Source: Marinobacterium ramblicola (lineage in GTDB: Bacteria; Pseudomonadota; Gammaproteobacteria; Pseudomonadales; Balneatricaceae). From it: a DNA stretch of 64,000 nucleotides. The translations under genes were made by a program, and so were the position numbers. Below, piece by piece: positions 1 to 9,829 of the stretch; the first letter of the stretch is position 1, and every line of letters starts with the position of its first letter. The stretch covers positions 62,001 through 126,000 of the forward strand of contig NZ_JAHREP010000007.1 in the NCBI RefSeq assembly GCF_019084545.1. The letters are read 5' to 3'. Below the pieces are notes generated by a model. That model saw only the letters and a list, made by a program, of their open reading frames with translations. It was not told where the DNA came from and did no database searches.

Positions 1-1
1 T

Positions 2-802
2 ACCGCGTCCTACTACTACAAGGGCAAGGTGCCCAACACCATGTACTTCACCACCGTGCCGTTCAGCATGACAGTACCGGAGCAGTACGCCTGGTTCTAT
101 CACGGCGGCGGTATGGAGCTGATGCAAAAGGTGTATGAGCCGCACGGCATGCTCTCCTTTCCGGGCGGCAACACCGGCAACCAGATGGGTGGTTGGTTCC
201 GCAAGGAGATCAACTCGGTTGAGGATCTGAAGGGTCTGAAGATGCGTACCCCGGGCTTTGCCGGTGAGGTGATGTCCGAGCTGGGTGTTGCGGTGACCAA
301 CATTCCGCCGGGTGAGCTCTACACCTCGCTGGAGCGCGGCACCATCGATGCGCTGGAGTGGGTCGGTCCGGCACTGGATCTGCCGATGGGCTTCCATCGC
401 ATTGCCAAGTACTACTACTCCGGCTGGCAGGAGCCGGCGGCCGAGGTACAGTTCCTGGTCAACAAAAAGGTTTGGGACGGACTGCCGGAGGATCTGCAGG
501 AGATCCTGCGCGTGGCGATGCGTACAGCGGCTTACGACATGTATACCCAGAGCACCCATATGAACAGCCTGGCCTGGGACAAGATGAAGGAGGAGTACCC
601 GGACGTCACTCACAAAGTGTTCCCGTCCGAGGTGATCAAGGCGTTGCGTGACACCACCGAGCGTCTGCTGAAGGAGCAGGCTGCAGCGGATCCGCTGGCG
701 GCCGAGATCATCGACAGCCAGCAGAGCTATCTGCAGCGGGCTCGCAAGTGGACCAATATCTCCGACAAGGCCTATCTGGACAGCCTGTCGATCGTGGAGT
801 AA
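2..802 (+). CDS. TRAP transporter solute-binding protein (DctP/TakP type), 5' truncated by window
   Basis: The frame is open from base 2, so the start and signal peptide lie outside the window. The visible 266 or so residues are the C-terminal two thirds of a periplasmic TRAP solute receptor. Family hallmarks are RTPGFAGEVMSELG (the Arg of this segment is the usual carboxylate ligand) followed by GTIDALEWVGPALD and the YYYSGWQEP segment seen in the TakP-like branch that binds organic acids. A strong terminator follows, so it is the last gene of its unit. It is not the ectoine receptor, which is a second DctP gene at 26609. The exact substrate cannot be read from the sequence. Confidence 0.88.
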   Translation, partial: TASYYYKGKVPNTMYFTTVPFSMTVPEQYAWFYHGGGMELMQKVYEPHGMLSFPGGNTGNQMGGWFRKEINSVEDLKGLKMRTPGFAGEVMSELGVAVTNIPPGELYTSLERGTIDALEWVGPALDLPMGFHRIAKYYYSGWQEPAAEVQFLVNKKVWDGLPEDLQEILRVAMRTAAYDMYTQSTHMNSLAWDKMKEEYPDVTHKVFPSEVIKALRDTTERLLKEQAAADPLAAEIIDSQQSYLQRARKWTNISDKAYLDSLSIVE

Positions 803-826
803 TACGCCTCACCGCGTCTTGGTGGC

Positions 827-857
827 AAGCCCCACCTACTTTCGGTGGGGCTTTTTG
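827..857 (+). terminator. Rho-independent terminator after TRAP receptor gene
   Basis: A perfect 10-bp stem (aagccccacc / ggtggggctt) with a 7-base loop is followed by a T run, 25 bp after the stop codon of the TRAP receptor gene. Confidence 0.85.
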
Positions 858-991
858 CGTCGATTGCTATCCGACATCTGTATCAATGTATCCATGGTAA
901 AAAAATGGTAATAGATACCCTTGGCATGTGCGTGCTTTGCATGCCTGTTTGCGATGGCGTATTGGGGTTCTGTACCGAGGGGTAGATAGCT

Positions 992-3010
992 GTGGGCTAC
1001 CATTCTTTAAGCGATAGGCTGGAATACAGAGAGACCAGTCGCCGCGCTCTACGAAAATCGTTGTTGGCACTGTTGATTGCCTGCCCCGTGTGCGCTTCCG
1101 CCGTTGCCGAAGAGGAGGTCGATCTCTCGGCGATGTCATTGAAAGAGCTGATGTCGCTGGAGGTGTTCACATCGGCCTCGCTGCTGCCGACCCAGATCAA
1201 CCGGGCGCCGGGAACCGTCTATACCTTTGATCGCAGCGATTTTGCCCGTTTCGGCGTACGCAGGCTGGATGACCTGCTGGCATTCGTGCCGGGATTGCAG
1301 TTGAACCAGTATCGCAAGCGGCATCGGTCGATCTGGTCGCGGGGGATGATCGACCGTTACAACGATAAGATGGTGTTGATGGTCGATGGCGCGCGCATAC
1401 GCCACCTCTACTATGGCCATTTTTCTCTTGGCGACAATCTGCCACTGGAAGCGATCGAGAGGGTGGAGGTGATACTCGGCCCTGCATCGAGCCTTTATGG
1501 CGCCAACGCGCTAAGCGGCATTGTCTCGATCACCACCCGTGAGTTCAGTAGCAGCGATAGCCTGGGTGCAACCCTGGAAACCGCCAACAACGACCGGGGC
1601 AAGGGTACGCTGCTCTATAACAGCGAGCGCCTCCAGGCGTTCGGCAGTTACCTGCAGCAGGATGCGCCGTTTCGCGAGGGACGCAAGAGCTTCATCGGTG
1701 GGGATACCGTTCAGCCGCTGGACGAGGAGTTCGGAAACCTGCTGGTCAAGGGCTCACCGATCGATGGACTGACGCTGTCGATGAACTATGCCAGGGAGGA
1801 GACCCCGTTCCTGTTCATACCCGATACCCAGGATGCCTATGTCGACGCCGAATCGCTGGTGCTGTCGGCGAACTACGAGCGCGGGAGCGTCGAAACAGGC
1901 CGTATTGAAAGCACCTTCTACTACCATCTGGACAACGCCCGCGAATACGAAATCGAGAATACGGGCGATACTCTCGGCTACGAGGAGTATCAGGACGCCT
2001 GGATGGCCGGCGGTAAGGTGACCGGGTTCAAACGCCTGGACCGGCATGTGCTGGCCGCGGGGGTCAGCTGGGAGCATGAGTCGGCGGAGAATACCCGTTA
2101 TCAGCGTAACTACCATTTTGCGGCCGGCTATCTGACGCCGCCGGAGACCGGTGATCTATTGTCGAGCCCCGGTATCTCAAACGACGATTATGCATTCTAT
2201 CTGCAGGATGTCTGGAGTCTCGCGCCCGAGCTGGACCTGACCCTGGGCGCACGTTACGACAAGTTCGAGGAGTTCGGCGGACACTGGAACCAGCGCGCCG
2301 CCCTGGTATACACCCCGGAAAGTTCGCAAACCTGGAAGCTGCAGTACGGCAGCGCGATTAGAACGCCGACCCTGCGCGAGTATCTGAAGGTGCTCGAAGG
2401 TACCAGCTTCGTGCCGCCGCCACTGGAGCCGGAGGAGATCGAGCAGATCGAGCTCGGCTATCTCTACCAGTGGGATAACGCCAACCTCAGCCTCAACCTG
2501 TATCGAAGCGAGCTGACCAATTTCATCATCGAGATGCCGACACCGGATGATGCCGATGAGTACTTTGCCAATACCGATGTGAAAGTGCAGCTCAACGGTA
2601 TGGAAGCGCTGCTCAATGCCAAACCATCCGAGCATCTGAACCTGAGGGCAGGTCTGGCCTACCTGGAGCGGGTCGATGGCGATCAGGCGATACCCTATGT
2701 CTCCAGCTGGACCGGCAGTCTGCAGATGGACTATCGCTTTAGACCCTCGCATACACTGGGTTTTTCGCTGATTTACAATCAGGCGCGGGATGACTGGAAC
2801 GGTTTCAGCGAGGACGATGAGGGCAGTTTCTACATCGCCAACCTCTACGGCTTTGGTTATCTGGCGCCGGACTGGTCCTATGCCTATGGGATAGACAATC
2901 TGTTCGATCGACGGGTATACGATCCGGCTGCCGACTTCGGCAATAAATACAGTAACGAGCGTAGTGAGCGTGAGATCTGGTTGCGCCTGACCTGGGATAT
3001 GACGCTTTGA
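992..3010 (+). CDS. TonB-dependent outer membrane receptor
   Basis: The 672-residue protein has an N-terminal signal peptide (hydrophobic segment about residues 23-38, ending CASAVAEEE). A plug domain follows (about 50-190), with INRAPGTVYTF, LDDLLAFVPGLQ, MVDGARI, LPLEAIERVEVILGPASSLYGANALSG and SITTRE blocks typical of the family. The rest is a beta-barrel with alternating aromatic strands ending LRLTWDMTL. The GTG start at 992 has a GAGGGG ribosome site upstream. The stop overlaps the start of the YfiR-like gene by four bases, so the receptor is co-translated with a c-di-GMP signalling pair. This suggests a role in sensing rather than simple iron uptake. The ligand is unknown. Confidence 0.9.
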   Translation: MGYHSLSDRLEYRETSRRALRKSLLALLIACPVCASAVAEEEVDLSAMSLKELMSLEVFTSASLLPTQINRAPGTVYTFDRSDFARFGVRRLDDLLAFVPGLQLNQYRKRHRSIWSRGMIDRYNDKMVLMVDGARIRHLYYGHFSLGDNLPLEAIERVEVILGPASSLYGANALSGIVSITTREFSSSDSLGATLETANNDRGKGTLLYNSERLQAFGSYLQQDAPFREGRKSFIGGDTVQPLDEEFGNLLVKGSPIDGLTLSMNYAREETPFLFIPDTQDAYVDAESLVLSANYERGSVETGRIESTFYYHLDNAREYEIENTGDTLGYEEYQDAWMAGGKVTGFKRLDRHVLAAGVSWEHESAENTRYQRNYHFAAGYLTPPETGDLLSSPGISNDDYAFYLQDVWSLAPELDLTLGARYDKFEEFGGHWNQRAALVYTPESSQTWKLQYGSAIRTPTLREYLKVLEGTSFVPPPLEPEEIEQIELGYLYQWDNANLSLNLYRSELTNFIIEMPTPDDADEYFANTDVKVQLNGMEALLNAKPSEHLNLRAGLAYLERVDGDQAIPYVSSWTGSLQMDYRFRPSHTLGFSLIYNQARDDWNGFSEDDEGSFYIANLYGFGYLAPDWSYAYGIDNLFDRRVYDPAADFGNKYSNERSEREIWLRLTWDMTL

Positions 3011-3627
3011 TCCGATTTCGCTGGACTCGAGCTCTCGATGCACGACGCAGCCGACTACACAGGTTGGCCGTGTGGTCGCGGCTATGCCTGATCGGTGTGC
3101 TGTTCTCGTCAGTCGCTCTGGCCGGTCCGAGCGATGAGCGGGTAAGTCGTGTAAAAGCGGCATTTATCCTGAATATTGTAAAGTTCGTCGGTTGGCCCGC
3201 CGAGCGGCTGCCGGTTCCGGCCGACGCATTCACCTTGTGTTACTACCGCGAGGACTTACTCGGTCCCGGTGTCGAGATGATCCTGAACAAAAGTGTGAAC
3301 GGACTGCCGATGGCAAGCAGGTTGATCCAGAACCTGTCGACGAGTGACGGGTGCAGAGTGTTGCTGATCGCTGCCGAACAGCTGCCGCAGTATATGGCGG
3401 AGATATACGGCTCCACTGAGCGCAAACCGGTGCTGACCATCGCCGACCTGACCGAAGAGGAGGGCCAGGGTGTCGCGTATTCGGGGGTGATCATGAATCT
3501 GGTCCGGCGTGGTAGCAGCATCGGATTTGAAATCGATACCAATGAATTGAAAATGCGTCAGCTCTCCATGAGTTCAGAACTGCTTAAACTTGCCCATATT
3601 ATCGACGCTCCAAGGAGGGCCAAATGA
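3007..3627 (+). CDS. YfiR-like periplasmic protein (DUF4154)
   Basis: This is a 206-residue secreted protein. The hydrophobic core of the signal peptide is near residues 22-39, followed by KAAFILNIVKFVGWP, the signature start of DUF4154/YfiR proteins. After the signal peptide there are two cysteines (LCYYRED and DGCRVLL), enough for one of the disulfides known in YfiR. The family represses partner diguanylate cyclases from the periplasm, and here the next gene (ATGA overlap) is such a cyclase. The start is uncertain: TTG 3007 overlaps the receptor stop, while GTG 3070 would give a shorter signal peptide. Confidence 0.85.
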   Translation: MIRFRWTRALDARRSRLHRLAVWSRLCLIGVLFSSVALAGPSDERVSRVKAAFILNIVKFVGWPAERLPVPADAFTLCYYREDLLGPGVEMILNKSVNGLPMASRLIQNLSTSDGCRVLLIAAEQLPQYMAEIYGSTERKPVLTIADLTEEEGQGVAYSGVIMNLVRRGSSIGFEIDTNELKMRQLSMSSELLKLAHIIDAPRRAK

Positions 3628-5699
3628 ATCTGGGGCGCCGTTCGCTGCGGCGCAAGCTGACGGTTGTGCTGATTCTGGTCAGCACGGCGGTGCTGGCACT
3701 GGCAAGCCTGGGATTTGCCGTCAACGACTGGAACAACATGCGCTCGACCATCTTCGACCGGATGGGGGCGCAGGCGGCGATTATCAGCGGCAATAGCGTT
3801 TCTGCTCTGCTGTTCAACGACACGGAGTCGGCCCGACGAACCCTGGCGACGCTTGAAAACGACCAGGAGATCGTGGCGGCGATGCTGTTCGATGCGCAGG
3901 GCGAGCCGTTTGCCAGCCATATGCGCCAAGGGCAGGCGCTAAGCCTGGAGCTGCCGCCCAGAGAGCGGGGCGATTTTCGCGGTTACCTCTATGTCAACAA
4001 ACCGGTCGTGTTCGATGGCGAACAGCTGGGGCGGGTGGTGCTGCTGTTTGAACCGAAACAGTGGGATGCACTGCAGCGGGAGCGTCTGAGCATCGTGTCG
4101 GTCCTGTTCCTGGTGTCGGTTTTGGTGGCCGTGGGCCTGGCCAGCCTGTCGCAACGCTTCGTTACCGCGCCGATCCTGCAGCTGGCGAAAACAGCCAGGG
4201 GCATCACACGCACACGGAACTACCGGTTGAGGGCGCAGTGCTCCACCTCGGATGAGATCGGTGAACTGGCGGATGATTTCAACGCCATGCTGGATGAGAT
4301 CGAACAGCGCGACAGGGAGCTGCAGCAGGCACAGTCAGAACTGGAAGCGAAGGTCAGCGAGCGAACCACCGAACTGCTTGAGTTAACCCGGCAGTTTGAG
4401 CATCAGGCGTTTCACGATGCATTGACCGGCCTGCCCAACCGGATGACATTCGATCGCGATCTGGAACGCAGTATTGCGATTGCACGGCGCACAGGGCACC
4501 AGCTGGCAGTGATGTTCCTGGATCTCGATCGTTTCAAGGCGATCAACGACACCCTGGGCCATGCAATCGGTGATCGCCTGCTGGTTCAGCTCGCCAAACG
4601 GTTGAGCGGATTGCTGCGCGAAACGGATACCCTGGCCCGACTGGGTGGTGACGAATTCGCTGTTCTACTGGTCGAAACCACGCCCGATGCGGCGGCCGAG
4701 GTGGCGGGGAAGCTGATCCAGGCGATCAATCAGCCGGTGGAGATTGATGGCTACAGCCTGCGTGTCACCACCAGCTTGGGTATCAGCGTGTGTCCGGACG
4801 ATAGCCAGGATGCCGGTACATTGCTGAAAAATGCCGACACTGCGATGTACTTCTCCAAGGATGTCGGCCGTAACCGCTTCAGCTTTTACGCCAAGGAGAT
4901 GAACGCCCGTTCGGAGCGTCGATTGATGCTGGAGGGCAAGCTGCGCAATGTCGTGGCCGAGCAGCGTCTGCAGGTGTACTACCAGCCCAAATATGACGCC
5001 ATGAGCGGCAGTATCGCCGGTGTAGAGGCGTTGGTGCGCTGGTTCGACGAGCATGAGGGCAGCATCTCCCCGGAGGAGTTTATTCCCCTGGCGGAAGATT
5101 GTGGCCTGGTCGGCGAGATCGATGAGTTCGTTACCTGGCGCGCCTGTCAGGATCTGATGTCACTTGCGGCGGGAGGGCGCCCTGCCCTGACGCTGGCGGT
5201 GAACTTTTCCCCGGCGCATTTTATCCATCGCGGCCTGCATGAGCGGATCGAGTTTACGCTGAACAGCACCGGTTTTCCGGGTGAGCTGCTGGAGGTGGAG
5301 GTGACCGAGGCGGTGGTGGCGTCGGAGGAGGCGCATCTGCATGAGTACCTGAACCAGATACGCGGGCTTGGCGTGCGCCTGGCAATCGATGACTTCGGCA
5401 TCGCTTACTCCTCGCTCAGTCGACTGAAGCAGTTGCCGATCAACACGCTCAAGATCGATCGCTCGTTCATTCGCGATATCGGTGACGATAGCGACGATGA
5501 GGTGATCGTTCGCACCATCATCGATATGGCGCATAACCTGAATCTCAAGGTGGTCGCCGAAGGGGTGGAAACCCAGGCTCAGTTGGATTTCATCCGTCGT
5601 CATGGTTGTGATCAGGTGCAGGGCTATCTGTTCAGCAAGCCGATGTCGATCGACCAGTTGAAAGCCTTGCTTGAGGCAGAGATCGAGGTTCCGATCTGA
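3624..5699 (+). CDS. CHASE8-HAMP-GGDEF-EAL protein (YfiN-like, bifunctional c-di-GMP enzyme)
   Basis: The 691-residue inner membrane protein has TM1 at about 12-32, a periplasmic CHASE8 sensor (SALLFNDTESARRTL), TM2 at about 155-175, HAMP, then a coiled coil to about 270. The GGDEF domain has an intact GGDEF at 341-345 and a product-inhibition I-site RETD at 332-335. The EAL domain has EAL at 468-470, with VAEGVET and a loop-6 motif reading DDFGIAYSS in place of the usual DDFGTGYSS. Both activities are plausible. Gene order receptor - YfiR - YfiN-like suggests that receptor occupancy is relayed through the periplasmic YfiR protein to the sensor domain. The start overlaps the yfiR-like stop (ATGA). 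Confidence 0.9.
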   Translation: MNLGRRSLRRKLTVVLILVSTAVLALASLGFAVNDWNNMRSTIFDRMGAQAAIISGNSVSALLFNDTESARRTLATLENDQEIVAAMLFDAQGEPFASHMRQGQALSLELPPRERGDFRGYLYVNKPVVFDGEQLGRVVLLFEPKQWDALQRERLSIVSVLFLVSVLVAVGLASLSQRFVTAPILQLAKTARGITRTRNYRLRAQCSTSDEIGELADDFNAMLDEIEQRDRELQQAQSELEAKVSERTTELLELTRQFEHQAFHDALTGLPNRMTFDRDLERSIAIARRTGHQLAVMFLDLDRFKAINDTLGHAIGDRLLVQLAKRLSGLLRETDTLARLGGDEFAVLLVETTPDAAAEVAGKLIQAINQPVEIDGYSLRVTTSLGISVCPDDSQDAGTLLKNADTAMYFSKDVGRNRFSFYAKEMNARSERRLMLEGKLRNVVAEQRLQVYYQPKYDAMSGSIAGVEALVRWFDEHEGSISPEEFIPLAEDCGLVGEIDEFVTWRACQDLMSLAAGGRPALTLAVNFSPAHFIHRGLHERIEFTLNSTGFPGELLEVEVTEAVVASEEAHLHEYLNQIRGLGVRLAIDDFGIAYSSLSRLKQLPINTLKIDRSFIRDIGDDSDDEVIVRTIIDMAHNLNLKVVAEGVETQAQLDFIRRHGCDQVQGYLFSKPMSIDQLKALLEAEIEVPI

Positions 5700-5721
5700 A
5701 GCTGATAGTGTCGACGTACAT

Positions 5722-5752
5722 AAAAAACCGCAGCAGGATGCTGCGGTTTTTT
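5722..5752. terminator. Bidirectional terminator between converging genes
   Basis: An 8-bp GC stem (ccgcagca / tgctgcgg) has a 3-base loop and is flanked by six A on one side and six T on the other. It can therefore stop both the GGDEF-EAL transcript and the convergent beta-barrel gene transcript. Confidence 0.85.
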
Positions 5753-5777
5753 ACATCGAGCTTGGCGAGCCGCCTGA

Positions 5778-6404
5778 CTAGAAGCGGTAGGCAAGGCCGA
5801 CGGACAGGGTGTCGATGTCCAGATCCTCACCGAGCATGTCCAGCATGTAGCGATTCCACTGCGCGTTGACCGATACATTGTCATTGAACGCGTAGCTGGC
5901 GCCCAGACCGAGGTAGGGATCGGTACCGTCATCGAGTTCACCCGAACCGCTGGTGAAGGTGTCGCCATCGATGGTGATGGTGCCGGAGAAAGAGGCATCG
6001 GATTGCCAGCTCAGCATACCGGCACGGGCGAACAGGTCGACGGAATCGGAGACCGGCAGATCGCCGCGCACGCCGAAAAAGACACCGGTGGCGTCGATGG
6101 CGAATTTGCCATCGATAGAGAAGCTGCTGCCGAAAACAGTGCCGCTGATCGGAGCGTTGGTTGAGATCGTGCTCTCGCCCAGATCGACGTAGCCCAGTTC
6201 CGCGGAGAAGTAGTCATTGAAGCTGTAGCCAACGCCGATGCCGTACATGGTATCGGTTTCATCGACCGAGAAGCCCGGCGCACTGCCGAGATCGAAGTCG
6301 GACTGACCCAGGTCGCCGAAGACGTAGACGCCTTGGGCCGAGGTGGCGGTTGCGAAGGTGGCAGAAGTGGCGGCAAGCGCCAGAATGGCAAGGGCCTGTT
6401 TCAT
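5778..6404 (-). CDS. Small outer membrane beta-barrel protein
   Basis: This is a secreted protein of about 208 residues. The signal peptide MKQALAILALAATSATFATA ends near SAQG. It is followed by amphipathic strands (GVYVFGDLGQSDFDLG, GIGVGYSFNDYFSAELGYVDLG, YLGLGASYAFNDNVSVNAQW) and a C-terminal aromatic (VGLAYRF), as in the OmpA-like/OmpW-like beta-barrel superfamily. An upstream in-frame ATG at 6419 exists. I prefer the inner ATG because a GAGG site lies about 9 bases before it and the signal peptide is cleaner. The specific function is unknown. Confidence 0.8.
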   Translation of the reverse strand: MKQALAILALAATSATFATATSAQGVYVFGDLGQSDFDLGSAPGFSVDETDTMYGIGVGYSFNDYFSAELGYVDLGESTISTNAPISGTVFGSSFSIDGKFAIDATGVFFGVRGDLPVSDSVDLFARAGMLSWQSDASFSGTITIDGDTFTSGSGELDDGTDPYLGLGASYAFNDNVSVNAQWNRYMLDMLGEDLDIDTLSVGLAYRF

Positions 6405-6634
6405 CCTTTGAATCCTCATAAGAAAGCACTATCCAGTAGTTGAGTCGGCTGTAGGGATCAGCCATCAACCCCGCGGAGTGTACCAGTATTCAATTTGGAC
6501 AAATCTAGGAAAAATTCCTAATTGTCCGACTGGCGTCGGAAATGCCTGACCTCCATCAAGTTGCGCTCAGATTTGGCGGGCGCACCGGATTCGGCGAGGT
6601 CGACGACTCCGGTAGCCAGTATCGGCCGCTGAAA

Positions 6635-7426
6635 TCAGCGGTCGCCATCGATCAGCCGGCCCAGGCCGCCGAGGACCGAGCCTTCGCCCTTGTCGCTGCC
6701 ACCTGAGCTCGGCGCGCCGGCGATGATCCGATCCGCCATGCGCGAGAACGGCAGGCTCTGCAGCCAGACGGTACCGGTACCGCGCAGGGTGGCCAGGAAC
6801 AGCCCTTCGCCGCCGAAGATCATCGACTTCAGGTTGCCGGCGCGCTGGATGTCGTAATCGATCCCCTCGGTAAAACCGACCAGACAGCCGGTATCGACAC
6901 GCAGGGTTTCGCCGTTGAGCTTTTTCGGTACCACGGTGCCGCCGGCCTGGATAAAGGCCATGCCGTCACCCTCCAGGGTCTGCAGGATAAAACCCTCGCC
7001 GCCGAACAGGCCGGAGCCGATACGGCGGTTGAAGGCGATGCTGACCTTGGTGCCCAGCGCGGCACAGAGGAAGGCGTCCTTCTGGCAGGTGATCCTCTGC
7101 CCGATCTCCGCCATATTGAGCGGGACGATATTGCCGGGGTAGGGCGCGGCGAAGGCGACTCGGCGCTTGCTGGCGCCGCGGTTGGTGAAGTGAGTGGTGA
7201 AGATCGACTCGCCGGTGAACATCCGCTTGCCGGCGGAGAACAGCTTGCCCATGATCCCTTCGTCGGGGTTGGAGCCGTCGCCCATTTTGGTCTCAAAGTC
7301 GATATCCTGCTCCATGTAGGTCATGGCGCCCGCTTCGGCGATCACCGTTTCGCCGGGATCGAGCTCTACCTCGACCAGCTGCATCTCGGCGCCGATGATC
7401 TCGTAATCTACTTCATGGCAACGCAT
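6635..7426 (-). CDS. AIM24/TIGR00266 family protein
   Basis: The 263-residue protein begins [20 protein letters not shown], followed by [18 protein letters not shown], the signature opening of the TIGR00266/AIM24 family. The glycine-rich beta repeats ([49 protein letters not shown]) fit the family fold. The C-terminus has a Ser/Gly linker ([11 protein letters not shown]). The family's biochemical role in bacteria is not established. It stands alone on the minus strand, and a gap of about 230 bp separates it from the divergent moxR operon. Confidence 0.85.
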   Translation of the reverse strand: MRCHEVDYEIIGAEMQLVEVELDPGETVIAEAGAMTYMEQDIDFETKMGDGSNPDEGIMGKLFSAGKRMFTGESIFTTHFTNRGASKRRVAFAAPYPGNIVPLNMAEIGQRITCQKDAFLCAALGTKVSIAFNRRIGSGLFGGEGFILQTLEGDGMAFIQAGGTVVPKKLNGETLRVDTGCLVGFTEGIDYDIQRAGNLKSMIFGGEGLFLATLRGTGTVWLQSLPFSRMADRIIAGAPSSGGSDKGEGSVLGGLGRLIDGDR

Positions 7427-7655
7427 CTTGTGTCTCCTGTGTCCATTCCCTGTTCGGGTTGCTGAAGGTATGACGTTGAAAGTATGAGTGCCATTCTAGC
7501 CGCAAGGTTCGATTGACGGGACCTTTCTCAGCCCTTACCCTCGCAGCAGGAACAGGAGGTTCCATCGGCGAGTTACAGGGATAGTTATTCGTCATCTCTC
7601 TCCCTAGAGCGGACCGCCTTCTGTTCCTCCCCACATACCGAGTCGGAGGGCCAGG

Positions 7656-8612
7656 ATGAGCGACACCCGCAAGCTGTTCAAGTCTCTGCACGATAATATG
7701 GCGCGCGCCATTGTCGGCAAGCACCGTACCCTGACGTTCAGTCTGATCACCCTGATCTGCCGCGGCCACCTGCTGATCGAGGATGTGCCGGGGCTGGGTA
7801 AGACCATGCTGGCGCGGGCGCTGACCCGCAGTATCGACCTCGATTTCCGTCGCATCCAGTGCACACCGGACCTGATGCCCTCCGATATCACCGGCGTGTC
7901 GATCTTCAACCAGCAGGAGCACCGCTTCGACTTCGTGCCGGGGCCGGTGTTCTGCAACGTGCTGCTGGCGGACGAGATCAACCGCACCTCGCCACGCACC
8001 CAGTCCAGCCTGCTCGAATGCATGGCCGAGTCACAGGTGACCGTGGAGGGGGTGACCCGGGCTCTGCCCGAGGTGTTCATGGTGATCGCCACGCAAAACC
8101 CGGTGGAGTACCACGGCACCTATCCGCTGCCGGAGGCGCAGCTGGACCGTTTTTTCATGCGCCTGTCGATGGGCTATCCGGACCGGGAATCGGAGATCCG
8201 TATCCTGCAGCAGCAGGCGTTGGGCCATCCCATCGATACGCTTGAGCCGGTGATCGGCATCGCCGAGCTGCGCCAACTGCAGCAGGCGGTGGAACGGGTG
8301 CATATCGATGACGCGGTACTGGGCTACATCGCCGACCTGGTACGCGCCAGCCGTGAACATCCGGACCTTGAGCTCGGTGCCAGCCCCCGGGGTGCGCTGG
8401 CGTTGATGAGGGCGGCACGGGCGGCGGCGCTGATCGACGGTCTCGACTATGTGACGCCCGATCAGGTGGTCAAGGTGGCGGTGCCGGTGTTGGCCCATCG
8501 ACTGATCCTGAGCCAGCCGGCGCGGATGAAGAAACTGCGCGAGGAGGATCTGGTTCGTGCCCTGATCGAGCAGGTTGCGCCGCCGGTACTGAACGAGACG
8601 CAGAAGCTGTGA
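7656..8612 (+). CDS. MoxR-family AAA+ ATPase
   Basis: The 318-residue AAA+ ATPase has a Walker A EDVPGLGKTMLARAL (about residues 44-58), Walker B LLADEINRTSPRTQSSLLECM, sensor 1 (VIATQNPVEYHGTYPLPEAQLDRF is split over the family block) and a C-terminal lid. It heads the common moxR - DUF58 - TgpA operon, overlapping the next gene by 4 bases (GTGA). MoxR proteins act as chaperone-like remodelling ATPases, often with VWA or DUF58 partners. The exact client here is unknown. Confidence 0.92.
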   Translation: MSDTRKLFKSLHDNMARAIVGKHRTLTFSLITLICRGHLLIEDVPGLGKTMLARALTRSIDLDFRRIQCTPDLMPSDITGVSIFNQQEHRFDFVPGPVFCNVLLADEINRTSPRTQSSLLECMAESQVTVEGVTRALPEVFMVIATQNPVEYHGTYPLPEAQLDRFFMRLSMGYPDRESEIRILQQQALGHPIDTLEPVIGIAELRQLQQAVERVHIDDAVLGYIADLVRASREHPDLELGASPRGALALMRAARAAALIDGLDYVTPDQVVKVAVPVLAHRLILSQPARMKKLREEDLVRALIEQVAPPVLNETQKL

Positions 8613-9829
8613 ACCCCGCCGCGTTACGCCGGGTACTGCACAACCCCGGCTTTTGGCTGGGGATGCTGACCCTGGGTGTGCTGCTGGCGGCCTATAACAC
8701 GGGTGAGGTCAGCCTCTACCAGTTCGGCGTGCTGCTGGTTGCCACGCTGGTAGCCGGGTACTGGTTGCCCAGCCGCAACATTCGCGGCGTCAGCGTCAGT
8801 CGCCAGCTGCCCGAGGAGAGTCACGAAGGGGATGAGATCGAGGTGACACTCAGGTTGAGGGCACGGGGTTTCTTCGCCCGTTACATGTTGCAGATACGTG
8901 ATCTGATGCCCTTTCTGGACCAGCCGGATTATCCGGTGCTGATAGCGCGGCTCTCCGGCACCCAGCAGTTTCGATACCGCATCCGCTGCGAGCGGCGCGG
9001 TGTGCATACCATCGGGCCGCTGGTGGTGCGGTCCGAGTTTCCGCTGGCCCTGCTCAGCGTCTCGACCCGCCTCGACGACAGCCTGACCGAGATGCGTGTC
9101 CTGCCCAGTACCTTTCCCATCTCCGGTATGCCGCTGTCGGGGCGCGGCGGTTTTCCCACCGACAGTCACCAGATCGGTCCGGTGAGTCGCGGCCAGGACA
9201 GCTTTGCCGGGGTCAGGGAGTATCGTCGCGGTGACAGCATGCGCCATATCCATTGGCGCGCCTCGGCGCGACGCGGCGAGTGGATCGTACGCGAGTACGA
9301 GCAGATCGAGAATGTGGAACTGATCGTGGTACTCGACGCCCAGCCGGAAGCGAATGTCGGCCGCGGGCGGGAGAGCTGCTTCGAATATGCGGTGCGTATT
9401 GCGGCTTCTCTGGCGCAGTTCGCCATCGACAACGGACACCGGGTAGGTGTGTTCTGCCTGCAGCCATCCGGCGCCCGCTGGCTGGCGCCGGACAGCGGCT
9501 GGCATCACTATCGCCACCTGCTGGAGTATCTGTCCGAGGTCGAGGCGGATTGTCGACTGCCCTATCTCCAGGCTGTGGAACAGGCTGCCGCCCTGGCCGG
9601 GCGACAGGGACGGCTGCTGCTGTTCCATACCGTAGAAACGCCTGGGGATATGCCGGCAACACCGCTGCCGAGCCAGCGTATCGATCAACGGCCGATGCAG
9701 GTGCTGTTCGATGCCGGCAGTTTCCGTCATCCCCCCGGAACCGACCCGGACCGCCGCTCAGGCCCGATTGGCGATAGTCTGTACTGGGTGCAGTCAGGGG
9801 CGAATCTATCGGAGGTGTTTGGCAGATGA
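8609..9829 (+). CDS. DUF58 (VWA-like) protein of MoxR operon
   Basis: The 406-residue protein has two N-terminal membrane segments (about 14-50). The DUF58 core follows with RGQDSFAGVREYRRGDSMRH and IHWRASARRGEWIVREYEQ, the signature block of the family, then a VWA-like region (VELIVVLDAQPE). Its GTG start overlaps moxR, and its stop overlaps the next gene (ATGA), so all three should be made together. It is probably the membrane partner of the MoxR ATPase. Confidence 0.9.
   Translation: MNPAALRRVLHNPGFWLGMLTLGVLLAAYNTGEVSLYQFGVLLVATLVAGYWLPSRNIRGVSVSRQLPEESHEGDEIEVTLRLRARGFFARYMLQIRDLMPFLDQPDYPVLIARLSGTQQFRYRIRCERRGVHTIGPLVVRSEFPLALLSVSTRLDDSLTEMRVLPSTFPISGMPLSGRGGFPTDSHQIGPVSRGQDSFAGVREYRRGDSMRHIHWRASARRGEWIVREYEQIENVELIVVLDAQPEANVGRGRESCFEYAVRIAASLAQFAIDNGHRVGVFCLQPSGARWLAPDSGWHHYRHLLEYLSEVEADCRLPYLQAVEQAAALAGRQGRLLLFHTVETPGDMPATPLPSQRIDQRPMQVLFDAGSFRHPPGTDPDRRSGPIGDSLYWVQSGANLSEVFGR

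Noticed and set aside
921-950. A possible sigma-54 promoter before the TonB receptor gene (tggcatgtgcgtgctttgca)
   Set aside because: The GG and GC dinucleotides do not have the required 10-bp spacing.
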